DNA of 64,000 nucleotides from Humulus lupulus (lineage: Eukaryota > Streptophyta > Magnoliopsida > Rosales > Cannabaceae): positions 65,332,643 through 65,396,642 of the forward strand of contig NC_084799.1 of assembly GCF_963169125.1 (NCBI RefSeq). Direction: 5' to 3'. The notes under the pieces were generated by a model that saw only the letters and a list, made by a program, of their open reading frames with translations, made no database searches and was not told the DNA's origin. Position numbers and translations under genes: made by a program. How positions within the stretch are numbered: the stretch's first letter is position 1; each line of letters begins with the position of its first letter. Below are positions 1 to 12,950 of the stretch, one piece after another.

Positions 1-3000
1 AACAAAATGGTTATTTTTCATTAAAATATTAAGTTTATACACGGGATCGCAAAAATTAATTTACAGACTTGTAAAAGATAAACAGATACATCTTAGCCGT
101 CCTAAGCGGCAAAATAGGGTTTAACCCTAGTTCCTCCCAAGCTATCCCGACCATGGCGATCGGGCAGGCTGCATATGTACACACTTCCCTTGAAGCTCTC
201 CAACTCATTGTTGATCCAACTGTCAACTCCCTTACCTGCACCATGTAGCACCTGTGAGCCAAGGCCCAACAAGAAAACTTAAAACAACATGCACAACTAG
301 GCAATGATATAAAGGCAGTAAATGTAATTCACCAGATTCAAATGACAATGGAATATATGCAACAATCTCAATAAAAGTACTCAACTTAAGCAAGCGTATA
401 AATCAATCTCATCAACCAATACAAATAGTTAAGCGCGAACTGCGCTTCTGTTTATTGTATAATGTCCAAGCCCGGCGCCCTTAGGCCGAGTCCACTGGCT
501 TTATGGCCGACCCCAACACCCTTAGGCCGGGCTCCGTTCTGCACGTTCACTATCGGCCCCCGACACCCTTCGGCTGGCCTGTAAACAAATATAATCACAG
601 ATGCACAATGCATAGCAAGTAATCAATGGAAGCGTATACAAGCATGCCCAATCAAATATTCTCAGTTACAGATATGTTCATGTTCATAATATATTCATAC
701 AAGGGGTTCAAGCCCCAATCACAACTCGAGTGTAGTTTGTTAGGGTTTTATGCCCTAATTAAAACCCAATTTCTTTGTAATCTCATTTATTATCAATAAA
801 AGAATAGAAATCATTTTTTGACTTGGTCAATCACTTCGCTCACATGTTTTATTTTCATGATTATTTATTTAATATAAACCTTCTATTAAATCCCAAGCAT
901 ATAGCTAATCGTATTTATTGTGATGTAATCACAGTGGAATATAAATATGATTATATGTTTAAAATAAGTTAGTCCTAATATTAGTCAGTGCACAGGATTT
1001 ACATTGACTTGCCAATCTACGATATGATCTACTTACACATTGTAGTGTTATGTTCTTTCCATAACATTAGGAAAGTAGATAAGATCGGATGTATTCGTTA
1101 CATCGGACAAGACCGATATTGACAGTTGATAAGATAAGTAAACATACTGTTATTATCTATTCTAGTCATATCATATAGTTGACCATAGGTCAATTCAATC
1201 TCAATTCAGAGTGGTTAGTATTCTAACTGATTGTATTATTTGAGTTCTTTGACTTGTTTGCTACCAGCTTACCCTATGGACTAGCCCATACTTACATCTT
1301 GGGAACTCAGTAGTATAATTGAGTGGGAGTGTTAATCATAGATATGAACATCTATAGCTTCTGATGAAGAAGTGAAACGATGGTTGCCTTTTAGTTTGGT
1401 TCACGATGCTAAATGATAGAGATCTCATTTCAGTAATTAATATTAGTTTGCTGAAAGATCATTTACAAGGAACTAAGTGTTTTAGGGATAAAATACAATG
1501 AGGGGTAAAATGGTATTTTAGTCTCATCTCATTGTAGACCGTCTATAGAGGAATGAGTGACAATTATGGTTGTAACAATGGATAATTAATAATGTATCTA
1601 TATTTATTATAGAGCGTTCTATGAATTCAAAAGTGTAATTCCGAGTCTTTAGTGGAGTCACAAGGAATTAATAAGTTAGTAAATTTATTTGTTAGATTTA
1701 TGATAACTTATTGGAGCTTGATTTCATAAGCCCGTGGTCCCCACTGTACCTTGGATAAAATCATCTAGATAGTCTCAATTAATTGATTTAATTATCAATT
1801 AGAATTATTAAAGTTGACCAGGTCAATTTTGGATAGTTTCATAGAGTTATATAATTTAGAGAAGAAAAGAGAAATTAAGGCAGATTTATTAATTAAGATA
1901 AATTGATATCTAAATTAATAAATAAGTTTAAATCAAGGTTCAAATTAAAAATAATTAATTTGATAAAGGATTTAAATAATTATTTAATTAATTAAATCAA
2001 TAGAAAATAATACAGGCCTTGATTTTAAATCCAACGGGCTTATAATCAAATGAGAAATTTCACGGGCCTAAATCCCATGATAATTTCGACCTAGGGCTGT
2101 TAATTGACTATTATTTTATTGATTTTTTTGACCTAATTGAGTCTATAAAAGAAATGTTAAGTGAGAGTTAAAATCACAAGTCAGACACTGTTTTTCTGAT
2201 AGGTTTTAGATTCTCTCTAAACATAAGTTATTTTCTAAGCCTTATTGTTCTTTTCTCTTCTTCTCTTTGAATCTATTTTGTGTGTTGAAAATTGCCCACT
2301 CTAGTCTGGGTGATTCCAAGGATACTTTGGAAGACTGTGAAGAAAATTGAAGATCGGTTCAGTTTCTTGGTAATACTCTGCGATAGAAAGGATTCAAGGG
2401 TTAGAAAAACCGAAGGAAGGATAAATTCATTCCACTGTGTATAATGTAAGTATTCTTATCATTATATCTCTTTGAATTCAATTTTAGAAACATGTTCAAG
2501 GTTGTCTCATATTAACTTGTTTAATATTAGATCTACATGAAAATAAATAAAGATCTTGTATAAGTTTCCCAACACAGTTTTCTTACCTCAGGTCCCGAGC
2601 AGCAAGCATATGGCAGCCCCAAGCACGATCCCTAATCCTTGAGCCCTTGCGGTATAACCTAGTCACAATGTGATAATGGATAACCATAAGATTCTAAACC
2701 ATTTAAAAGCTTTGGATTAAAATACTAGCCTCTGGGGCCTCGATTTCTACTAAACCGGGTAGTAGAAATGTCCCGAGCGCTTAAGTTTAGCTCCCCGAGC
2801 CTCCTTGAGTCTTAAGACAAACCTAGGCTAAAACTGTCTAGGCGGGCTGCGACCTGGACTTGAGGGTCGCGGCGTGCCTCAAGTCAGAGGTGCAGCCTCT
2901 GCATCTGGGGGAAGGCAGGCTGCAACTTGCCCCTAGGGTCGCGACACGCTTATAAATTAGCAAACCCTCCCAGGGCATCTGAGGCACATGGGTCGCGGTG

Positions 3001-4041
3001 CCCATGAATTGAGTCGCGGCGCGCCCCCGTGAACCTAGAATCCCCTGGGTTTTCCAGCGTTTTTCCCAGCCAAAACTCCACCAAAACAAATCCTAAATTG
3101 TAATTCAATCCTCAGCATAACACCAATATGATTCCAACAGCAAAACCCTAGCTCAACACACTCAAACTTCCATCCAAATTCAAATTCACAATCTTAAACC
3201 TTAAAACTAAGAAAAACTATAAAACCAAAACAAAACACCATTGAAACAACAATCAAAACTCACCTTGGCTGTGAACTTCTTCCCCTAGTTGCAGCTAACA
3301 AACTTCTAGGTCTCAAGTCTTCACTTCCCAAAGCTTTCAACCACCAATTCCCCTTAGCTTCCTCAAAGTTCCACCAAATTGAGATAGAAGAAGAATGGGT
3401 CAGTTGGGAGTGGTGAAGAAAACAGAGTGTTCTGGTTTCTAAAGCTTTCTAAGTTATTAAGCCTATCCTCTAACCAAATGACCACTATACGCCTGCTTAA
3501 CTATCTCCCATCAAAGCCCCTCAAGGGAAAAACAGTCTTTGTTTCCCATTTCCCACTAATTCTCCAACAATCCTAATAATTCTCAATTAATCCCGACATG
3601 CCCCAACTAATCACCAAACACTTATTTGTTACTCAACAATCCCCAAATATGCATTAAACTTCCCAAAATACCCATAGGCTCACCCCGAGCTGGGTATTAA
3701 ACCCGCCATGACTATTCCGCTAATCCGCTCACTAGGATCGCCTCGAGCTGTGTACTGCAAATATATCCACATAATAATATGGTCTCAATCATTTACTCAC
3801 ATATAATCACATTTATGCCCGTAATGGGCCAATATTACAAATATGCCCTTATTATAAAAAATGGGCCCACATGCATATTTAATACTCTTAAACATGCATC
3901 TAAATATATTCATATCATCATACAGATCATGCATGCCACATTGTCACGCATCTAATCAATTAATCACACATATATCCAATTATGCCCTCTTGGCACGCTA
4001 ATCAAGGCACTAAACCCTATTAGCATTTTTGGGACGTTACA
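1..4041 (-). mobile_element. E1 3' LTR (chromovirus-type), left end cut by window, split by solo LTR S1
   Basis: This is the left-hand, 3' LTR of minus-strand element E1. Positions 1-737 and 2575-4041 align over their whole length with the complete LTR at 8563-10767, at roughly 92% identity by eye. The right end reads gggacgttaca, which is the complement of the LTR start TGTAACGTCCC. By alignment with the complete copy about 129 bp lie outside the window. The stretch 738-2574 is a nested solo LTR. Around 2840-3040 there is a CG-rich cluster of gtcgcggc-type words, also found in the related LTRs R4 and R6. Confidence 0.85.
738..2574 (+). mobile_element. S1: solo LTR, about 1.84 kb, nested in the E1 3' LTR
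   Basis: The block starts TGTTAGGGTTTTATG and ends TTTCCCAACA, with TG...CA termini and TGTT/AACA inverted ends. It is flanked by tagtt (733-737) and cagtt (2575-2579), a 5-bp target-site duplication with one change. The uninterrupted sister LTR near 9300 reads straight through this site. A TATA box (tctataaaag) sits at about 2141-2150. It has no PBS, coding domain or second LTR, so it is best read as a solo LTR left by LTR-LTR recombination. A second copy, S2, lies at 50304-52151. The family is unassigned and could be copia or gypsy. Confidence 0.85.
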
Positions 4042-4056
4042 ACTATCCCCTCCTTA
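4042..4056 (-). other. E1 polypurine tract
   Basis: On the minus strand this reads taaggaggggatagt immediately before the 3' LTR start TGTAACG. That is the expected position and composition of the plus-strand priming tract of an LTR retrotransposon. Confidence 0.6.
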
Positions 4057-7000
4057 TTGAAATTTCATCCTCGAAATTTATTCAAACACTTCGGGACACA
4101 AATCCTGTAAATCTGACTGTAACCACAGAGTCTAGTCCTTTACCATTTTATTCTTCAGTAACACTCTCATTAGAGTGACAGTCTTGTTCCATAAGACCTT
4201 ATCTCTTATTATAACTCCATTAGCTTTTCCTTGCGCAATAATTCTGCTGAAATCCTAGGGTCTCCTCACCTCATCAGCGGTGATTATCGTACATTTCCTT
4301 CCTTGACATTGGCACTAGCAACATTTAAAAGCCACTACCCATACTAGGGTAAGGCTAATTTGTAGGCCCCTGGCCTAGTCCTTAGTAAGATCTCAAAAAC
4401 CTTATTAAACCGGGAGTCAAAACTCCTCTTTCTTTCCCAAAATATCTTATTCTTTCCTGTCTACAATATTCGGAGAAAAACAAAGTCTCCCGTCCTAGAA
4501 CTTTGTGTTCCCATATTTGAATTGTGAACTCTTATGTCCTTTCAAATAGGCAAACACTTTTACCCTAACAATCCTAATAACTTCATTGGTTTCTCCGAAC
4601 CAATACTGAATCACAATGTTCTCTATCTTTTATTTCATCACTTGGAACAAGTACTTCTCGCTCTCTACCTTACTATATCTCATGCAGAGTCACCGTAGCC
4701 ATTGACCGGCATTCACTACTGCGACTAATCAATCAAGGACTGTACTTGTCTCGATGCTCCAAACACTTACACATTTGATGTATAATTCTCCAAATATGAG
4801 TCACTTCTTCAGATTGTCAGTTTATCTAAAGGTAACCAATAATTCTAAGTCTCAATCTTATATTCTTTGTCTTCTATATCCTTTTCCAGAACTTGGGAAA
4901 TAAAGGGTCTCAGCCCAACACCATCAACTTCGGTGTTCCACAGAGACATACAGTCTCCTGTCGCCCAAATGCCTTAATGTGTTACCCGTTCACACAAACC
5001 GAAGTGTGTTAACTCAATCTGTTGAGTCACAACCTTTCATGTCCAACTTCTTACTTGCCATCTAATGTGGTCTACTCTTACGGTCCATTACTATACCTTT
5101 TTACCTTCCAACATACGGATTTTAGATCTTAACATCCATTTAAACTTTCTGGTTACAATATTCATAAGGAGGTAATACAATACTCGTCTAGGATCTCCAC
5201 CTCAACACCAGGTTCCATTGGATCACTCTTTTGACCTTCATATCTTAATCCATTCATACTACAAAAGTAGGATCCTAAACTATTCCTACAAGATCTTCTC
5301 TCTGAATTTCATTGTCCATAGAGATATATATGTCCACTATCATCTGCATATACTATATCAATCTTGATCGTTACTTCGTCTGACTATACTGTAATCCATA
5401 GCGTCTTATCCCACTGGCACAGATCTTTCCAACTTAGGAGGTCAACTTCCATATTAATTTTCCCTTACGCAATCAAGGGTTTCCAATATGAATCACCCAT
5501 TAATATCCCCTAGGTCTTGGTCTTAAGGTTATTCCTCTATAGATGACCAAACGCTCAAATCATTTGTGCTAATGCATTCACTTCTATTCCGTGGGTGTCA
5601 ACACTTCCCCTAACCATGGCTTTCTAGCATTATCGTCAACTTAATGCTCCATTTATAACATCCGTGTTCTTATTCTTTCATCTATCGTGAAGCACGAACA
5701 ACCATCCTTTTAGTCTATACCTGGGCAGGTCTTAGTCTTTGATGCACCGCCTTATAGTTTCATGTCTCAAGCAAAGACAATATCCATCATATTTCCCTTC
5801 CGTATCCATCCCTCGCATACAGATTCTAATACCATAGGGTGCGAATGAATCCTAATTCTATCTTCTGAAAATCTGATACAAAACTATCCATTCGATTCAA
5901 CTTTAGGTTCTTGTGTCATCCCAATCTTGGGTGTAGCTGTCTTTGAAAATGCTTCAAGTAGTAACTGACATGTCTTACTGGTCTCACTGTACTTCTCACC
6001 CCTCAGGTGTTCTTCAATAATTTCTTTGTGGCTTATGATTTAATTCCTTCATACATGATCCCATCAATTCCTATAATGCGACCTTGAGTACCCTTGGAGA
6101 AATCGAAGCTTGCACTTTTTGGAGCCTTACCTGAAACCCTACTTCATCAGTCTTAGTATTGTCAAAGTAGTAGTCATTCACATTCTACTTCTAGCTGGGA
6201 GTAGACCAATACATTCCTAACCAATATGGATGTGGCTCATCCAAGTCATTTCTGTACTCCTTACTTGTCAAACTTACATGTGTCATTGAAGCATTGGTCA
6301 TTTAAGAACCTTCACTGATAATCCATCATATCCTACTTGGTGCAAGAAGTAATTCCTAAATTGTCTCCTTCCTTGATCCTCAGTTGGTAATAACCAGATC
6401 GAAGATCAATTCTTGAGAACATTGTCCTATCTTTCAACTAGGCAATTGAATCCTTCATCCTTAACAGGCGATGTCGACGTGTTCCATGATGCGATGTTCC
6501 ATTTGATCCATCCTTAAATCAAATACTTCTTCAATTGAACCATTAATTCTTTCTGCTAAACTAATATCATTCTTCATGATGTCCCTGATACCGAGTCTAT
6601 CCATATCCCAAGCCCGTAGCGTACCCAAAAATTCTTTGTGCACCCATCTGAAACCTTACTGGCTAATCCAGTTTCCATTCAGTCTAACTCATATATTCCA
6701 GTTGATATCTACCCCAATGTCTAAGCATCTCGTAGATGCAACCGGGTCCTTCCCTTCCAAATCCAGACATCATTACCATCTCCTGCAATCCATGGTTGTC
6801 CCTTATTTAACAAATTAGCTCCTACTCAAACTCATATCAAAACTCTCATATGACGAGCTCAATCACTTTTACTATAAACCTTTTACCACTTGTATTCCAA
6901 TTCTTCTCTTGAAAGCTACCAACTCTTCCCCAGCAGGCACTAATATCTCAAGCCCCATTGTATAGTAACCTTGAGGCATGTAATTCATATCTGAATCTTT

Positions 7001-8418
7001 TCTGGGAGATGCGAAGCATTGAATTCTTCCAGCTCATTATATAACAAAGAACGAGGATTAGCTAGTCAATCGGTCGCCTCCAAGGGACTATCCTCGAGCT
7101 CTGACTGTAACAAGGTAGACCAGTCCTCCCTTCTCTAATCTTGGGCAATCTGCCCTAACGTGCTCAACTATTCCATGTAGAAAACATGCCTTCACTTGGC
7201 GTCTTCCCAGATGGCATCTCCCGCATCTGACGCATACTAAATAACTTCACCAGGCCTCATCGCCGTCATGGCGGCTATCTTGTAAACTATAAACCTTCCT
7301 GTCAAAACCAGGAGTAGTAGAATTATCAGGGGTCCTTCTTTTCTAGTTGTTGGGCATTTGCTCCTACCCAATCCCGCAAATGGGAGTACTATTGCCTGAT
7401 TTTCCTGCCCCACGACACTCTTGCTTCATATCACATTTCTTGCGTCTTCTATAACATGGCCCTCCCTACTGTCCAAACATAGATGAAAATCTCATGCACT
7501 GGAGCGACCTTGATGCTCTAGGCCATCCTAGAGTCCAGTCCTTAAATAAATCGTTCTTTCTAGGCTACATTTGCTTGTATCAAATCCAAAGCAGATTAAC
7601 CAACCCATCGTGACAACATTCTGAGTTTGGGGTACTACTTCCCATCACGTCTGGGCATCCTCCTACCGCATGCGCATGGTGCAACTACTTTATCATGGCC
7701 TACCATTCCCATATCATTAAGGACGGAATTAATCACACCCATTTATTGATCAGTTCTTGAGCAAATCCAAACCTCCCTCGAAAACTAGAGGATAATGCTT
7801 CTAAAGCCTTTCATACGATAACTTTTATTTTTTTCCATCCTCAAATTAAACCAACATTGGTGCCCTTACTGTCAAGACATACGAAACAACATTTCCCCAA
7901 CGGAACCCGTTATCTCAGCCATGTAATCTCCTCATCCTTATCTAGCAGCCTTACTCGCATACCAGCAAACATCTATTGCGAATTCCAGGGGCAGATGGAG
8001 GGTTTTGACCCTAACTATCATCTGCAACCCCCATTCTAACGATACCAGTTCCAATTAATTATCTTAAGTACAGACATTCTGAATCAGTCCCCAATCACCA
8101 ACTTAACCCCTCAGCCTTGATATTCATATCCAGAATCATCCCACGGGCAAGTCCAAACAATCACAATATTTACACACATAATATACATATCAAAACACAA
8201 ATTTACACTGCTCATACATCAATTATCAAATTCCATTACTACAAAATATACTCATACACATCATGTTTTCTATACTAACATGCAAATAAGATACATAGGT
8301 TTGATTTAAACAATTAACCACATAATCATGTCATTAAATACCTAACCATGAGTCGAGCTTATCTTTAGCGGCGAGTGTACACGCCCAGCCAGTCTCCAGG
8401 AACCCTTAAACCTAGATC
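4057..8418 (-). pseudogene. E1 interior: heavily decayed chromovirus gag-pol
   Basis: This 4.4-kb interior has no long ORF on either strand, yet it is a diverged relative of the E2 gag-pol. Around 6365-6450 it matches the RT segment at 11755-11830. Around 7150-7400 it matches the zinc-knuckle and gag segment at 12770-13010. In the zinc-knuckle counterpart the second Cys is His and further positions are altered. Stops and indels occur throughout, so no protein can be made. The decay is far greater than the ~8% difference between the two E1 LTRs, suggesting that the interior was already defective when E1 last moved. Short ORFs here are chance frames. Confidence 0.65.
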
Positions 8419-8430
8419 GCTCTGATACCA
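8419..8430 (-). other. E1 primer-binding site (initiator tRNA-Met)
   Basis: The minus strand reads TGGTATCAGAGC three bases after the end of the 5' LTR (GGCGTTACA). This is the standard plant LTR-retrotransposon primer site, complementary to the 3' end of initiator tRNA-Met. It fixes the orientation of E1 and shows that 8434-10767 is its 5' LTR. Confidence 0.9.
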
Positions 8431-8433
8431 AGT

Positions 8434-10767
8434 TGTAACGCCCTGGATAACCAAGACTGTTACACTGTGTGTTTAAAATAGTGCTTAACCTGCTAAGCAA
8501 GTCATTTGAACTTAAATGTGTAACTAAAGACTAAGTCGAGGTCAAGTAATAAAAGATTTGGTCAACAAAATGGTTATTTTTCATTAAAATATTAAGTTTG
8601 TACACGGGATCCCAAAAATTAGTTTACAGACTTGTAAAAGATAAAGAGATACAACTTAGCCGTCTTAAGCGGCAAAACAAGGTTTAACCCTAGTTCCTCC
8701 CAAGCTATCCCAACCGTGGCGAACAGGCAGGCTACATATGTACACACCGCCCATGAAGCTCTCCAACTCATGGTTGATCTAGCTGTCAACTCCCTTACCT
8801 GCACCACGTAGCACCCATGAGCTAAGGCTCAGCAAGAAAACTTAAAACAACATGCACAACTAGGCAACGGTATAAAGGCAATAAATATAATTCACCAGAT
8901 TCAAATGACAATAGAATATATGTAACAATCTCAATAAAAGTACTTAGCTTAATCAAGCGTATAAATCAATCTCATCAACTAATACAAATAGTCAAGAACG
9001 AATCGCGCTTCTGTTTATTGTATAATGTCCACGCCCGACGCCCTTAGGCCGAGTCCACTGGCTTTATGGCCGATACCGACACCCTTAGGCCAGGCTGTGT
9101 TCCGCACGCTCACTATCGGCCCCCAGCACCCTTAGGCTAGCCTGTAAACAAATATAATCACAGATGCACAATGCATATAAAGTAATCAATGGTAGCGTAT
9201 ACAAGCATGCCCAATCAAATATTCTAAGCTACATATATGTTCATGTTCATAATATATTCATACAAGGGGTTCAAGCCCCAATCATAACTTGGGTGCAGTT
9301 TTCTTACCTCAGGTCCTGAGCAACTAGCATATGGCAACCCTGAGCATGATCCCTAATCCTTGAGCCCTTGTGGTATAACCTAGTCACAATGCGATAATGG
9401 ATAACCATAAGATTCTAAACCATTTAAAAGCTTTGGATTAAAATACTAGCCTCTAGGACCTCGATTTTACTAAACCGAGTAGTAGAAATTATCCCGAGTG
9501 CTTAAGTTTAGATCCTCGAGCCTCCCTGAGCCTTAAGACAAACCTAGGCTAAAACTGTCTAGGCGGGTCGCGACCTGACCCTGAGGGTCACGGCACGCCT
9601 CAAGTCAGAGGTGCAGCCTCTGCATCTGGGGGAGGGGGGCCACGACTTGTCCCCTAGGGTTGCGGCGTGCCTATAAATCAGTAAACCCTCCCAGGGCATC
9701 TGGGGCACGCGGGCCGCGGTTCCCATGAACTGGGTCACGACGTGCCCCCGTGAACCAGAATCCCCTGGGCTTTCCAGCGTTTTTCCCAGCCAAAAGTCCA
9801 CCAAAACTTCCAAAACAAATCCTAAAACTATAATTCAATCCCTAGCATAACACCAATATGATTCCAGCAGCAAAACCCCAGCTCAACACACTCAAACTTC
9901 CATCCAAATTCAAATTCACAATCTTAAACCTTAAAATTAAGAACAACTATAAAACCAAAACAAAACACCATTGAAACAACAATCAAAACTCACGTTGGAT
10001 GTGAACTTCTTCCCCTAACTGCAACTAACCAACTTCTAGGCCTCAAGTCTTCACTTCCCAAAGCTTTCAACCACCAATTCCCCTTAGCTTCCTCAAAATT
10101 CCACCAAATTAAGAGAGAAGAAGAGATGGTTGGTTGGGAGTGGTGAGGAAAACAAAGTGTTCTAGTTTTTGAAGGTTTCTAAGTTATTAAGCCTATCTTC
10201 TAACCAAATGACCACTATACCCCTACTTAACTATCTCCCATCAAAGCCCCTTAAGGGCAAACTAGTCTTTGTTTCCCATTTCCCACTAATTCTCCAACAG
10301 TCCTAATAATTTTCAATTAATCCTGACATGCCCCAACTAATCACCAAACACTTATTTGTTACTAAAAAATCCCTAAATATACATTAAACTTCCCAAAATA
10401 CCCATAGGCTCGCCCGGAGCCGAGTATTAAACCCCACCGTGACTATTGCCTCGAGCCACATGAATTGCCTCGAGCTGTATACTGCAAATATATCCACATA
10501 ATAATGTGGTCTCAATCATTTACTCACATATAATCACATTTATGCCTGCAACAGGCCAATATTACAAATATGCCCTTATTATAAAAATGGGCCCACATGC
10601 ATATTTAATACTCTTAAACATGCATCTAAATATATTCATATCATCATACAGATCATGCATGCCACATAGTCACACATCTAATCAATTAATCACACATATA
10701 TCCAATTATGCCCTCCTGGCACGCTAATCAAGGCACTAAACCCTATTAGCATTTTTGGGACGTTACA
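8434..10767 (-). mobile_element. E1 5' LTR, complete, 2334 bp
   Basis: On the plus strand it runs from TGTAACGCCC to GGGACGTTACA, so the minus-strand LTR begins TGTAACGTCCC and ends GGGCGTTACA. The PBS lies directly outside its left end. The right end abuts the E2 pol, so tttcc at 10768-10772 is the expected target duplication; its partner would be about 130 bp left of the window start. A CG-rich word cluster (gtcgcgacc and gccgcgg types) lies at about 9560-9760. The long LTR and Met primer suit the Tekay/Del group of chromoviruses, an inference from the family. Confidence 0.88.
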
Positions 10768-11835
10768 TTTCCCCTGCTAATTCCTTCAATATCTGCTTCG
10801 AGCTAAATAGCTGTCTTGGGCCCCTCCGGCTCAAAGCATCCGCCACTACATTGGATTTTCCAAGGTGGTAAATGATGCCACACTCATAGTCCTTCACCAA
10901 TTCTAACCTACGTCTCTGTCTCATGTTTAGGTCCTCCTGGGTGAAGAAATACTTTAAACTCCTATGATCAGTTTATATCTCACACTTCTATCCATACAAA
11001 TAATGTTGCCACACTTTCAGTGCGAATACCACCGCTGCTAGTTCCAAATCATGGGTAGGGTACCGATGTTCATATTCCTTTAGCTACTGCGACACATAGG
11101 CAATAACCTTCTCATTCTGCATCAACACGCATCCCAAATCTAGTCTCGATGTGTCACAGTACACTACAAACTTCCCTCTCTCTGAAGGAAGACTCAGTAT
11201 CAGAGCAGTGATCAATCATCACTTCCACTCTTGGAAACTACCCTCACACTTGTCTGACCATGTGAACCTCATATTCTTCCGTGTCAACTCAATCAATGGT
11301 GTGGCAATCTTTGAAAACCCTTCCATGAATCGTTTGTAATATCCCGCTAATCCAAGGAAACTCCTAACCTCCGAGGCGTTCCTTGGCCTCGGCCAATCCC
11401 TAACTGCTTCTACCTTTGCCGGATCCACCTTAATCCCATCTCTGCTAACAATGTGTCCAAGGAATGTCACTTCCGGTAGCCATAACTCACTCTTCTTAAA
11501 TTTATCATATAATCAATGCTCCCTCAACCTCTGCAATACTAGTCGGAGATGTTTCTCATGCTTTGCTTCTGAACGAGAGTAAACCAGGATGTTGTCGATG
11601 AACATAATCACAAAATGATCCTAAGAAGTCCTTGAACAACCTATTCATTAGATCCATAAACGTTGTTGGGGCATTGGTCAATCCAAACACATGACCAAAA
11701 TCTCATAATGCTCGTACCTCGTGCAGAAGGCCATCTTCGGAATATCCTCGTCCTTGATCCTTAGCTGGTGATAACCAGATCGAAGATCAATCTTTGAGAA
11801 TACCGTCTTACTCTGCAGCTGATTGAACATGTCAT
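10768..11835 (-). pseudogene. E2 pol: reverse transcriptase palm to RNase H, broken
   Basis: Read on the minus strand this continues the RT that begins at 12834. A stretch at 11219-11470 encodes the RT thumb/connection with [12 protein letters not shown] and FSKIATPL. Further on, 10790-10860 encodes [13 protein letters not shown], the typical end of a gypsy RNase H. The catalytic RT motif at about 11590-11605 reads FIDN instead of FIDD, so the second metal-binding Asp is lost. The frame is broken several times between 11470 and 11836. The sequence stops at the E1 LTR boundary, so the integrase and 3' LTR of E2 should lie beyond the window. E2 is an inactive copy. Confidence 0.8.
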
Positions 11836-12834
11836 CTATCCTTGGTATGGGTACTTGTTCTTGATAGTTAACTTGTTCAACACCCTATAGTGTATACAAA
11901 TTCTTAGAGTCCCATCCTTCTTCTTCACAAATAAAACTGGAGCACCCCATGGTGAGAAGCTAGGTCTGATAAATCCTAAGCCTAATAGTTCCTGAAACTG
12001 TATCTTCAACTCCTTTAGCTCTGCCAGAGCCATCCTATATGGTGCCCTCGGCACTGGCTCTGTACCTGGTGCTAACTCAATGACAAACTGAATGTTCTTG
12101 TGTGGCGGGAGTCCCGGTAAGTCCTTAGGAAACACATCCAAAAACTCACATTCCAGCCTAGTCTCCCCTAGCCTCACCAACGTAACTCTAGTGGTATCCA
12201 CCACACTGGCTAGGAAACATATACAACTTCCTTGTAATAGGTCCCTAGCCCTCAACGCTGATATCATAGGAATGCGGGGTTCGTGCATAGTACCCACAAA
12301 AACGAATGGGTCCTCACCCTCTGGCTCAAAAGTCACCATCTTCTTCCTGCAATCTATAGTGGCCCCATATCTGACTAGCCAATCCATCCCCAAAATCATG
12401 TCGAAATCATCCATACCTAACTCAATCAAATCTACTGATAGTTCCTTATTATCCACCATTACTGGCAGTGCTTTAATCCACCTCTTAGAAACTACCAGCT
12501 TCCTTGTAGGCAGTATAGTCCCAAACCTCGCAGTAAAATACTCACTAGGTCTACACAATCTATCAATCACTTTACTAGAAAAAAATGAATGTGTAGCACC
12601 AGAGTCAATCAATACAGTATATGAAGAGCCAGCACTAGAAAGCTGATCTGTCACTACCGAGGGACTAGCCTCAGCCTCCGTCTGTGTTAAGGGGAACACT
12701 AGAGTTGGAGTCAAGCTGTCCGCCTTCCCTGGTTCCTCTTTCTTCAATGTCGAGTAATCCTTCTTAAGGTGCCCAACCACCCCGCACAAGTAACATGCCT
12801 TTGCTTGGCATTCGCCCAGATGCGCTTCCTGCAT
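11836..12834 (-). pseudogene. E2 gag zinc knuckle, aspartic protease and RT N-terminus
   Basis: A 332-codon open stretch of a chromovirus polyprotein. Near its start lies a CCHC-like knuckle, [14 protein letters not shown], whose last Cys has become Tyr. The protease follows with the catalytic motif [10 protein letters not shown] at about residues 75-85. The RT N-terminus follows with [21 protein letters not shown] at about residues 290-310. The frame ends in RT at KNKYPYQG. The ATG is internal to the polyprotein, so the ORF start has no biological meaning. It lies out of frame with the gag upstream at 12951-13703, implying a frameshift near 12840-12940. Confidence 0.85.
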
Positions 12835-12950
12835 CTAGTATACTTTGGATAGCTCCTCCAGGACTCACCGCCTCCCTGGCGGCCACCCTAGGCACCCCGG
12901 CCCCTCCTACCAATATCAGCTGTGGTTAAGGTTTCAGGGGTCTTTCTTTT

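Noticed and set aside
12092..12646. 184-codon plus-strand ORF
   Set aside because: Shadow of the E2 protease/RT frame on the minus strand; Ser/Leu-rich without motifs.
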